Assembly: GCA_049325575.1 (NCBI GenBank)
Contig: JBMOLK010000160.1
Location: 1-12,258, forward strand
DNA: 12,258 bases
Direction of reading: 5' to 3'
Source: JBMOLK01 sp049325575
GTDB taxonomy: Bacteria > Bacillota > Clostridia > Acetivibrionales > Acetivibrionaceae
The translations under genes and the position numbers were made by a program. The notes beneath the pieces were generated by a model, which worked only from the letters and a program-made list of their open reading frames with translations, searched no databases and was not told where the DNA came from. Below are positions 6,763 to 12,258 of this stretch, piece after piece. Each line of letters starts with the position of its first letter. Position 1 is the first letter of the stretch.

Positions 6763-7881
6763 TCACCCCATGTTTAGAATTATTGGAACAAGTGCCAGAA
6801 GTAAACCGCCTGCAACTATTGAACCCAATTGTCCGGCCACATTAGCGCTAACTGACTGCATGATTATAAAGTTTGAGGGGTCTTCCTTCTTTGCCATCTG
6901 TTGAATCACCCTGGCTGACATTGGAAAGGCAGATATACCTGCTGCGCCGACCATGGGATTGACTTTTTGCTTCAAGAAGAGATTAAGGAACTTTGCAAAA
7001 AGTACGCCCCCAGCAGTGTCAAAAATAAAAGCTACAAGACCCATTCCAAGTATTATTAGAGTTTCCTTCTGCAAGAACTTGTCCGCTACCATTGTAGAAC
7101 CTATTGTAACGCCAAGCAGGATTGTAACCAGGTTTGCCAGTTCGTTTTGTGCGGACTTGGATAACCTCTCCAGCACACCGCATTCTCTAATGAGGTTACC
7201 GAACATTAAAAATCCTACCAGTGCCACGCTTATTGGTGCGACTATACCCGCAATCACAGTCACAACAATGGGGAAAAGAATTTTAACGGTTTTAGGTACA
7301 TTAATCTGCTTATATTCCATTCTGATAAGTCTTTCACTACGGGTAGTGAGAAGTCTTATTACGGGCGGCTGAATTATGGGCACCAAAGCCATATAGGAGT
7401 ATGCAGCAACCGATATGGGAGCCAACAAATGTTCTGCGAACTGTCCGGCAACATATAGTGAAGTAGGTCCATCTGCTGCACCAATGATGCCTATTGAAGC
7501 TGCGGACTTTAGATCAAAACCCATAAAGAGGGCCACCATCATGGTTGCAAATATGCCAAACTGTGCAGCTGCACCGAAGAAAAGCATAAATGGGTTTTGA
7601 AGAAGTGGTGAGAAGTCTATCATTGCACCTACTGCTATAAAAATCAGGACAGGAAAAAGTTCATTTTTTATCCCGGAATCGTATAGTATTGTTAATACAC
7701 CGTCTTTGCCAACTGCAGCTGAGAATGGTATATTTGCCAGTATGGCTCCAAAACCTATAGGCAGCAGAAGTGTCGGTTCGTATTCCTTGGCTATGGCAAG
7801 ATATATTAATATGCCAGCTATGGCAAACATAATCAGGTTTTCCGGTTGAATACCCAGCAATCCCTTTAGTAGTTCTTGCAC
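6763..7881 (-). CDS. oadB: Sodium-translocating decarboxylase beta subunit, OadB-like, copy 2
   Basis: This 372-residue paralog of the protein at 3089-4210 has the same membrane architecture. Key residues are kept: Asp137 in GAADGPTS, AAYSYM tyrosines, and Asn308, Gly312, Ser317 and Arg324 in NPMVGAAGISAFPMSAR. A run from FGNLIRECGV to FLNLFLK, more than 70 residues, is identical in the two copies, whereas loops such as residues 56-75 and 145-155 differ. The start is GTG at 7881 with AAGGGGGA upstream. Its own promoter lies at 7928-7956 and a divergent LysR gene follows upstream, which suggests regulation distinct from copy 1. The downstream genes are oadG2 and terC1. No alpha or biotin subunit is nearby, so the decarboxylase partner must be encoded elsewhere or be absent. 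Confidence 0.92.
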   Translation of the reverse strand: MQELLKGLLGIQPENLIMFAIAGILIYLAIAKEYEPTLLLPIGFGAILANIPFSAAVGKDGVLTILYDSGIKNELFPVLIFIAVGAMIDFSPLLQNPFMLFFGAAAQFGIFATMMVALFMGFDLKSAASIGIIGAADGPTSLYVAGQFAEHLLAPISVAAYSYMALVPIIQPPVIRLLTTRSERLIRMEYKQINVPKTVKILFPIVVTVIAGIVAPISVALVGFLMFGNLIRECGVLERLSKSAQNELANLVTILLGVTIGSTMVADKFLQKETLIILGMGLVAFIFDTAGGVLFAKFLNLFLKQKVNPMVGAAGISAFPMSARVIQQMAKKEDPSNFIIMQSVSANVAGQLGSIVAGGLLLALVPIILNMG

Positions 7882-7927
7882 TCTTTTGTCCCCCTTGTTA
7901 TATATTTATCAAAATTATCTACTTTAC

Positions 7928-7956
7928 AGTATAGGGATCAAATGCTTATAATTCAA
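7928..7956 (-). promoter_or_regulatory. Promoter of the oadB2-oadG2-terC1 unit
   Basis: On the minus strand, TTGAAT (7951-7956) and TATACT (7928-7933) are 17 bases apart, followed by GTAAAG exactly as at oadB1. A dyad TTATA-N9-TATAA (7946-7964) overlaps the -35 box. Confidence 0.75.
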
Positions 7957-7966
7957 ATATATAAAC

Positions 7967-7983
7967 GTTAACACAATTATAAC
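7967..7983. promoter_or_regulatory. Candidate LysR-type operator between oadB2 and lysR
   Basis: GTTAACACAATTATAAC is an imperfect dyad (GTTA-N9-TAAC) that also satisfies the loose T-N11-A pattern of LysR-type boxes. It lies about 46 to 62 bases upstream of the predicted oadB2 transcription start, the usual place for the recognition site of such activators, and in the gap shared with the divergent lysR gene. The pattern is weak in AT-rich DNA. Confidence 0.4.
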
Positions 7984-8072
7984 TTTAACTTATAGGTATA
8001 TTATTCAGTTAATGTATATAATTAGGGGAATCCTTTTGAGTAGCTTAAGCATTGATAGAAAGAAGGATGGTT

Positions 8073-8975
8073 ATGGACCTGCATTACTTAAAGCTTTTTA
8101 ATGTTCTTGCTGCCGAGTTAAGTTTTTCAAAGGCTGCAAATATGCTTTACATAAGTCAGCCAGCTGTATCCATGCAGATAAAAAAGCTGGAAAATGACTT
8201 AGGGTGCAAGCTTTTTAACAAGGTGGGCAAACACCTTTATCTAAGTGAAAGCGGAAAGCTTCTGTACGAGTATACCAGAAGAATCTTCACCCTTGTTGAA
8301 GAGGCTGAAAGAAATATTTACAGCAGCAACGGAGTGATAAAAGGAACTATAAATATTGGTGCCAGCAATACCCCGGGAACATATATACTGCCAAGGATCT
8401 TGGGGGAGTTTAAGGAGATGTACCCCGAAGTAGATGCAAACCTTCATATTGCAAATACTTATGAAATAGAAAGGCTGATTTTTGAAAACAGTGTTGATTT
8501 CGCGGTTAATGGCGGAGAAATTCTCTACAGCAGTGTACTGTGTGTAGAAAAGCTGGTTGATGATGAAGTGGTGTTTATAGCATCACCTGGAAACAGGCTT
8601 TTGGAGCTAGAAAATGTTGAAATATCTGACCTTGTTGGTTGCAAGTATATTGTCCATGAAAGGAATTCACAGATCTATAAGATTGTAGAAGATATACTTT
8701 ATGAGCTTGACCTTCCTTTAAATATCAATATGAAACTGGGCAGCATAGATGCAATAAAACAGGCTGTATCTGCCGGACTGGGAATAAGTATAATTCCAAG
8801 GTCGGCAATAAAAAACGAGCTGAAGTTCGGACTTTTGAAGGAGTTTAGGGTAAATGGCAAGGAGTGGCGGTATCCATACAAACTGATTTATCATAAAAAC
8901 AGACAGCTGTCATATGCAGCAGCAGAGTTAATTAAATTAATACGTGAAAGAATAAGCTTAATAAATAATAAGTAG
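8073..8975 (+). CDS. LysR-family transcriptional regulator
   Basis: This 300-residue DNA-binding protein starts MDLHYLKLFNVLAAELSFSKAA, the standard LysR N-terminus. A winged helix-turn-helix spans about residues 1-60 (FSKAANMLYISQPAVSMQIKKLE), then a linker helix (about 62-88), then a two-lobe effector-binding domain from GTINIGASNTPGTYILPRIL onward, similar to CysL/CysB-type members. ATG 8073 is preferred to ATG 8067 and TTG 8052 because AGAAGGA (8061-8067) is placed correctly before it. The gene is divergent from oadB2 with a 191-base gap, the classic arrangement for a LysR regulator controlling its neighbour, so the oadB2-oadG2-terC1 unit is its likely target. The co-inducer cannot be told from sequence. 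A hairpin follows the stop. Confidence 0.93.
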   Translation: MDLHYLKLFNVLAAELSFSKAANMLYISQPAVSMQIKKLENDLGCKLFNKVGKHLYLSESGKLLYEYTRRIFTLVEEAERNIYSSNGVIKGTINIGASNTPGTYILPRILGEFKEMYPEVDANLHIANTYEIERLIFENSVDFAVNGGEILYSSVLCVEKLVDDEVVFIASPGNRLLELENVEISDLVGCKYIVHERNSQIYKIVEDILYELDLPLNINMKLGSIDAIKQAVSAGLGISIIPRSAIKNELKFGLLKEFRVNGKEWRYPYKLIYHKNRQLSYAAAELIKLIRERISLINNK

Positions 8976-8988
8976 CAGTTTGAGATGA

Positions 8989-9025
8989 AACCCGTACTGC
9001 AGCATTTTTGGCTGCAATACGGGTT
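8989..9025. terminator. Hairpin between lysR and terC2
   Basis: Fifteen-base arms (8989-9003 and 9011-9025), AACCCGTA-CTGCAGC and its complement, pair with one mismatch around a 7-base loop. In the minus-strand transcript the mismatch becomes a G-U pair. There is no strong T tract on either side, so it may act together with the next hairpin. Confidence 0.55.
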
Positions 9026-9036
9026 GATAGAAGGGG

Positions 9037-9062
9037 GGTGAGTGATCCGACTCGACCTTTTT
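9037..9062 (+). terminator. Possible second terminator of lysR
   Basis: GGTGAGT (9037-9043) pairs with ACTCgACC (9050-9057, one bulged G) and is followed directly by five T residues (9058-9062). It runs to the very end of the convergent terC2 gene, overlapping two bases of its stop codon. Confidence 0.5.
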
Positions 9063-9753
9063 AAGTATCTGCCTTGCTTGAAAGAAAACTCTTTCTCATT
9101 TTAAATAAGCCCAATACTATTACAAAAGCGGCAACCGACCAGGATGATATTATTACGAACAAATGGTTTACATACTGAGACACAAGCTTATCTTCAAGTA
9201 TCATTGATAAAGATGTATGTACCAGTATACTTGCTCCGATATAAATTGCAATCCTGTAAGTTTTCATTATCTTGGCTACATACTGGCTTCCCAGGAGTAA
9301 TATGGGAATATTTAAAAGTATTCCGAATACTATAAGACCCACATGTCCGTCGGCACTTCCACCAATGGCAAGCACATTATCAAGACTCATACTCACATCA
9401 GCAATTATAATACTAAGAACGGCCTTGCCAAACTTGTTTGTATTTTTAATTCTGATACTTCCTTCATCGTCAGAATTGTCATTTATAAGATTCCAGGTTA
9501 TTTTAAGAAGAAGAATTCCGCCGATAAGCTTTATGGGAAGCCACTCTATTCCCATTATTATTGTAATTACTGACGCGAATAGAATCCGAAGGCATACTGC
9601 ACATGTAACACCTATAACGCTTGCCTTTTTTGCATCCTTAGGATTAAGGTTTCTTATAGCGAGTGCTATAACGCCTACATTGTCTCCTGATAGAACCAAA
9701 TCCAGCAAAGTTATTTGTAATGCAGCAAATATAAAAGTAAGTAAGTCATTCAT
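9061..9753 (-). CDS. TerC-family (YjbE-type) membrane metal transporter, copy 2
   Basis: This 230-residue paralog of the protein at 5866-6555 aligns with it almost end to end. It has LSGDNVGVIALAIRNLNPK (Asp24, Asn25) and SMSLDNVLAIGG (Asp125, Asn126), the two conserved acid-bearing helices of the family, and ends KADT where copy 1 ends KADA. The hydrophilic middle loop (about residues 90-108) is the main difference: NDNSDDEGSIRIKNTNK against a cysteine-containing acidic loop in copy 1. ATG 9753 follows AGAGGTG at nine bases. It is transcribed alone toward lysR. I looked upstream for the yybP-ykoY manganese riboswitch that often precedes such genes and did not see it. A metal export role, possibly manganese, is inferred from the family. 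Confidence 0.9.
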   Translation of the reverse strand: MNDLLTFIFAALQITLLDLVLSGDNVGVIALAIRNLNPKDAKKASVIGVTCAVCLRILFASVITIIMGIEWLPIKLIGGILLLKITWNLINDNSDDEGSIRIKNTNKFGKAVLSIIIADVSMSLDNVLAIGGSADGHVGLIVFGILLNIPILLLGSQYVAKIMKTYRIAIYIGASILVHTSLSMILEDKLVSQYVNHLFVIISSWSVAAFVIVLGLFKMRKSFLSSKADT

Positions 9754-10006
9754 TTAAAAACACCTCTTATCATAATTCTCTATGTACAGCCACGTTTATA
9801 TTCGGCTATCAAAAGTAGTTGGTTAAAAGGCTTTCATATACATAATATTAAGAAGGGATCTTAATAGTGTAGGTACAAATAATAAAAAAAGGAATACAGA
9901 GAGGATAATTGGATTTTTAGCATATGCATTATGGTAATTACCCGGGGTTATAATTTTTATCTTTAATGGAGATATAATGAATAGATAATGGAGGGAGTGA
10001 AGTTAA

Positions 10007-10375
10007 GTGGAGCTTATAATCGGAATAGTTGGTGGAGGCATTATATCCTGGGTTATTACTCATTTATATTATAAAATTGCTGGTAAACAACAAAAGAAGC
10101 AGGGTGAGGAGCTTGGTAAAAAACTGTCAAAAGAAGTAAAAGAGGTTATACTTAATGCGCAAAAAGATAATCTTACAGTGGGAGAGCTAAACAGCCTTTT
10201 GGAGGAGAAGATAATTGATAAAGATAGTATTGGCAAAAATCCACTACCTTATAAAGCATGCCGGCAGTGCGGAAATACCGAACTGGAATGGGAATCACTG
10301 CAAGATGAAGAGCATGATAGGATGTACTATTTTGTTCACTGTAAAGAATGTGGGTGGTGTGATGGAACAGAATAA
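10007..10375 (+). CDS. Membrane-anchored zinc-ribbon protein of unknown function
   Basis: This 122-residue protein begins at GTG 10007, after the strong GGAGGGAGTGA (9990-10000). Residues 2-24 form one membrane helix (ELIIGIVGGGIISWVITHLYY). Residues 26-75 are a charged, probably helical or coiled-coil linker. The C-terminus is a zinc ribbon with Cys85-x2-Cys88 and Cys112-x2-Cys115 as likely ligands and a third cysteine at 118 (ECGWCDGTE). No enzyme motif is visible. The topology suggests a small membrane protein with its metal-binding tail in the cytoplasm. I do not recognise a named family. It stands alone between terC2 and the dockerin gene, both separated from it by more than 100 bases. 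Confidence 0.8.
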   Translation: MELIIGIVGGGIISWVITHLYYKIAGKQQKKQGEELGKKLSKEVKEVILNAQKDNLTVGELNSLLEEKIIDKDSIGKNPLPYKACRQCGNTELEWESLQDEEHDRMYYFVHCKECGWCDGTE

Positions 10376-10478
10376 AAGTAGGATGGAAAAATAAACATAA
10401 ATCAACAACCCTCTCAAAAATTGTATTTTGTACGTATAATATATTAGACATATTTTTTATTTAAGGGGGATAACTATT

Positions 10479-11111
10479 ATGAAGAAGTTTGCTGCAATAC
10501 TGGTTTTTGTCCTTGTCTGTTTTATTTCAATTCCTGTAGGTGCTATTACAACCATTGATAAAGCCTACCACTGTGATATTCAAAGGGACGGTATCAAGCT
10601 TCAAATAACTCTTATCAAGTACCGGGAGTTTCTTTCGAGTGGTGAGTGGAGTATTGAGTGCTTTTATTATGTTTTATCCGGAAGAACAAATGCAGATAGT
10701 GTAGTTTTAGGAGAGACAAATATCCCTTTAGGACAGCCTGATATTAATGGCAACAGGGGGTTTAACCTTGACTTGCGTAATGTAGGCAACATGAACCCGT
10801 TTTTCAGTACAATAACTTCTTATAAAGGCGACAGTTTTGTTGCAATTAGTCTGGAATCGGAGACTAGTTGGTATATAAGTGATTCCAGTGCTCTAACAGG
10901 TGATCTTAATAGGGATGGTGAGATAAACTCGACAGATTATACATACTTTAAGAGGAGTTTATTACGTATTATATACTGGCCTGATGATTATTTTGAAGCC
11001 GCTGATCTAAATGGTGATGGATCTGTAGACTCTACAGATTATACTTTGCTAAAGAGGTTTCTATTAAAAACCATAGACCGTTTTCCTAAGGATGTTATAG
11101 CTATTGGTTAA
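10479..11111 (+). CDS. Secreted dockerin type I protein with an unrecognised N-terminal module
   Basis: This 210-residue protein has a signal peptide (residues 1 to about 22, MKKFAAILVFVLVCFISIPVGA). A region of about 115 residues (23-138) follows that looks beta-rich and matches no glycoside hydrolase or binding module I know. A type I dockerin then spans about 140-203. The dockerin has two calcium loops: Asp142, Asn144, Asp146, Asp153, and Asp176, Asn178, Asp180, Asp187. At the cohesin-recognition positions both loops carry Ser-Thr (151-152 and 185-186), followed by KRSLL and KRFLL, the A. thermocellus signature. It should therefore dock onto a cellulosome scaffoldin outside the cell. ATG 10479 has AAGGGGGA (10463-10470) eight bases before it; a TATAAT occurs at 10435-10440. 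It ends before a strong hairpin. No catalytic residues can be named. Confidence 0.93.
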   Translation: MKKFAAILVFVLVCFISIPVGAITTIDKAYHCDIQRDGIKLQITLIKYREFLSSGEWSIECFYYVLSGRTNADSVVLGETNIPLGQPDINGNRGFNLDLRNVGNMNPFFSTITSYKGDSFVAISLESETSWYISDSSALTGDLNRDGEINSTDYTYFKRSLLRIIYWPDDYFEAADLNGDGSVDSTDYTLLKRFLLKTIDRFPKDVIAIG

Positions 11112-11168
11112 GGGCTAATAAGTTATATCAATTAAAAGATCATAGGTTTACAAAGTGTCTAGTTATGC

Positions 11169-11220
11169 AAAAAAGCAAAAGTCCCTGAAACTCACTTGTT
11201 TCAGGGATTTTTGCTTTTTT
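11169..11220. terminator. Strong bidirectional terminator between the dockerin gene and tRNA-Lys
   Basis: A 23-bp stem (11169-11191 with 11198-11220, one G-T pair) closes on a 6-base loop. It has a TCCCTGAAAC core and runs of six A and six T at the ends, so it can terminate transcription from either side. It begins 57 bases after the dockerin stop and 4 bases beyond the 3' CCA of the tRNA. Confidence 0.92.
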
Positions 11221-11224
11221 GTTT

Positions 11225-11300
11225 TGGTGCGCCATCGGGGACTCGAACCCAGGGCCCACTGATTAAGAGTCAGTTGCTCTACCAACTGAGCTAATGGCGC
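11225..11300 (-). tRNA. tRNA-Lys (anticodon CTT)
   Basis: A complete cloverleaf reads from 11300 down to 11225. The acceptor stem is GCGCCAT/ATGGCGC with discriminator A and an encoded CCA. The D arm is GCTC/GAGC. The anticodon stem is ACTGA/TCAGT with loop CTCTTAA, giving anticodon CTT for lysine AAG codons. The T loop is TTCGAGT. The T stem, CTGGG against CCCCG, has one T-C mismatch at its second pair. A perfect promoter lies upstream and a terminator directly downstream. Confidence 0.96.
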
Positions 11301-11322
11301 ATGTCTTACCGAACACTTATAT

Positions 11323-11351
11323 ATTATAAGAGCAAAATAAGATGTTGTCAA
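11323..11351 (-). promoter_or_regulatory. Promoter of tRNA-Lys
   Basis: On the minus strand the consensus -35 box TTGACA (11346-11351) and -10 box TATAAT (11323-11328) are 17 bases apart. The start of transcription would be about 15 bases before the mature tRNA 5' end. Confidence 0.9.
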
Positions 11352-11592
11352 TAACAAAATTAATTAAATTTTTTCCTCTTTATGAATAAATTTTACTTAC
11401 ACGAAGAATCCTTATTGCACTAAACTGATGTTAAAGAATTAAAACTGTTTTAAGTCCTGTAATAAATGTGTTCTTCCGGCAGTAAATTTAACTTGGGGGA
11501 AGTGTTTTACGTTGGTGTCCTGCAGGGCGGAACACTTTTACTTTTGGTGAGATGAAATTAGAAGATTTCAATGATTGAGAGGGGGATATTTG
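11352..11592. other. Intergenic region before the small membrane protein gene
   Basis: The first half is AT-rich with no gene. Within it, AAGTGTT (11500-11506) and AACACTT (11531-11537) form a 7-bp inverted repeat whose 24-base interior contains the palindrome CCTGCAGG. This could be an RNA hairpin in the leader of the downstream gene or a protein site. No clear -35/-10 pair could be assigned. Confidence 0.35.
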
Positions 11593-11829
11593 TTGAAGAA
11601 TTTGTCAAGAATTCTGTTTTGCTTAGGAATTTTTTTGCTGTTCAGTCCTTTACTGCTGTACTGGTCTATTCATGGGGATTCTGAAAGATACATATGGCTG
11701 ATAAGCCGCTCTTTCCCTTTTGACAGGCTTGGAAGTGCCCCATTTCAGTTGCTTGTAGGTACAACATTACTTTTGGCAGGATTGATTGTGATTGCTGCTT
11801 CACGGTTCATTAAGAAGATAAAAGCATAA
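11593..11829 (+). CDS. Small two-helix membrane protein of unknown function
   Basis: The protein is about 78 residues, starting MKNLSRILFCLGIFLLF. Two membrane helices are predicted, about residues 5-25 and 50-70, joined by a polar stretch (HGDSERYIWLISRSFPFDRLG), and it ends in a basic tail (RFIKKIKA). The frame is open from TTG 11575, but that start would lie before the strong AGAGGGGGA (11578-11586). TTG 11593, six bases after it, is the better start; TTG 11590 is also possible. No family is recognised. It stands between the two tRNA genes. Confidence 0.65.
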   Translation: MKNLSRILFCLGIFLLFSPLLLYWSIHGDSERYIWLISRSFPFDRLGSAPFQLLVGTTLLLAGLIVIAASRFIKKIKA

Positions 11830-11861
11830 TTTAACTGGCAAAAAAATCTTTATAAAATTCG

Positions 11862-11890
11862 TTGACATCATTGTGCTACTGTTGTATAAT
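11862..11890 (+). promoter_or_regulatory. Promoter of tRNA-Leu
   Basis: The consensus TTGACA (11862-11867) and TATAAT (11885-11890) are 17 bases apart, about 60 bases before the mature tRNA. The leader includes a 7-bp hairpin, GTGAACA (11900-11906) with TGTTCAC (11917-11923), that would be removed on processing. Confidence 0.92.
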
Positions 11891-11951
11891 ACTCTTTGCG
11901 TGAACAGCAAATTCATTGTTCACATTAATATTGTCGTATGGCAGTCATTAT

Positions 11952-12038
11952 GCCGAAGTGGTGAAATTGGCAGACGCACTGGACTCAAAATCCAGCGTAC
12001 GTGAGTACATGCCGGTTCGAGTCCGGCCTTCGGCACCA
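11952..12038 (+). tRNA. tRNA-Leu (anticodon CAA)
   Basis: This 87-base class II tRNA has acceptor stem GCCGAAG/CTTCGGC, discriminator A and an encoded CCA. The anticodon stem is CTGGA/TCCAG with loop CTCAAAA, giving anticodon CAA for leucine TTG codons. A long variable arm follows (CGTACGTGAGTACATG region), and the T arm GCCGG-TTCGAGT-CCGGC is perfect. A strong promoter precedes it and a hairpin follows at once. Confidence 0.97.
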
Positions 12039-12039
12039 G

Positions 12040-12082
12040 AAAAATCAAGGGTTTTAGCGATTAGCTAAAACCCTTGATTTTT
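12040..12082 (+). terminator. Terminator of tRNA-Leu
   Basis: A perfect 19-bp stem (12040-12058 with 12064-12082) on a 5-base loop, containing CAAGGG/CCCTTG and ending in five T residues, starts two bases after the tRNA CCA. Confidence 0.9.
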
Positions 12083-12093
12083 GCTTTGTGGGG

Positions 12094-12114
12094 TTTTGCT
12101 AACATTTTGCTAAC
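12094..12114. repeat. Tandem TTTTGCTAAC repeat beside tRNA-Leu
   Basis: Two exact copies of TTTTGCTAAC (12094-12103 and 12105-12114) are separated by one A. On the minus strand the region from 12114 reads VSKMLAKPHKAKIKGFS and then stops at 12061. I associate this kind of sequence with the ends of tyrosine integrase genes beside tRNA genes, so this may be an attachment site or a scar. No integrase is present in the window. Confidence 0.4.
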
Positions 12115-12226
12115 GGAGTAAGAAAATTATCTGTTAGAGAATTTACTTGACTTGACAGTGTGTGAATGGTGATTGGGAAATACCTCCCCTGGCAATAATC
12201 AAAATTGTAAGGAGGAGATTGAAACT

Positions 12227-12258
12227 ATGACAACACAAGAACGCATTGTTAAAAACAA
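12227..12258 (+). CDS. Start of an unidentified gene (cut by the window end)
   Basis: An ATG at 12227 follows AAGGAGGAG (12209-12217) by nine bases and opens a frame reading MTTQERIVKN to the window edge. The ribosome binding site makes a real gene likely; ten residues are too few to name it. CCTCC at 12183-12187 is complementary to the GGAGG of the ribosome binding site. Confidence 0.6.
   Translation, partial: MTTQERIVKN

Noticed and set aside
9754..9900. yybP-ykoY manganese riboswitch before terC2
   Set aside because: TerC genes often carry it, but I could not find its conserved paired segments on the minus strand here or before terC1.
11163..11357. Minus-strand open frame of 64 codons over the tRNA-Lys gene
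   Set aside because: It is the translation of the tRNA and its terminator, a well-known false gene.
1..12258. CRISPR arrays, insertion sequences, phage genes, toxin-antitoxin or defence systems
   Set aside because: I found no regularly spaced repeats, transposase motifs, terminal inverted repeats or defence-type domains. The only mobility hint is beside tRNA-Leu.

Overview
The window looks like a piece of a low-GC Firmicute (Clostridia) chromosome, most likely from a cellulosome-producing anaerobe of the Acetivibrio (Clostridium) thermocellus group. The best clue is a secreted protein at 10479-11111 that ends in a type I dockerin. Both calcium loops of this dockerin carry the Ser-Thr pair and the following Lys-Arg typical of A. 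thermocellus-type dockerins. The pyruvate formate-lyase pair, strong AGGAGG-type ribosome binding sites, frequent GTG/TTG starts and sigma-A-like promoters fit this. The species is an inference.

Layout. 1-1314: end of pyruvate formate-lyase followed by its radical-SAM activase, closed by a hairpin. 1315-1616: intergenic, with a possible gene remnant on the minus strand. 1617-2246 (-): DEDDh 3'-5' exonuclease. 2430-2834 (+): small lipoprotein. 2923-4210 (-): OadB-like sodium-pump beta subunit followed by a 50-residue OadG-like gene. 4471-5811 (+): MgtE magnesium transporter. 5866-7881 (-): a second oadB-like/oadG-like pair followed by a TerC-family gene. 8073-8975 (+): LysR regulator divergent from the second oadB. 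9061-9753 (-): a second TerC-family gene. 10007-10375 (+): membrane-anchored zinc-ribbon protein. 10479-11111 (+): dockerin protein. 11225-11300 (-): tRNA-Lys(CTT). 11593-11829 (+): two-helix membrane protein. 11952-12038 (+): tRNA-Leu(CAA) with a repeat-rich 3' flank. 12227 to the end (+): start of an unidentified gene.

The unusual part is 2923-9753. It holds two paralogous beta/gamma-like sodium-pump modules, two paralogous TerC-type metal transporters, MgtE and a LysR regulator, but no carboxyltransferase (alpha) or biotin-carrier gene. The oadB copies share near-identical promoters (TTGAAa/t-N17-TATACT followed by GTAAAG). Each has a very short single-helix gene directly downstream that is easily missed in annotation. 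An ion-homeostasis locus whose pump subunits work with a decarboxylase encoded elsewhere is the simplest reading. A decarboxylase-independent role cannot be excluded from sequence alone.

Transcription units inferred: pflB-pflA; oadB1-oadG1; oadB2-oadG2-terC1; all other genes appear to be transcribed singly. Convergent pairs (lipoprotein/oadG1, mgtE/terC1, dockerin gene/tRNA-Lys) are separated by hairpins that can work in both directions. Both tRNA genes have consensus TTGACA-N17-TATAAT promoters.
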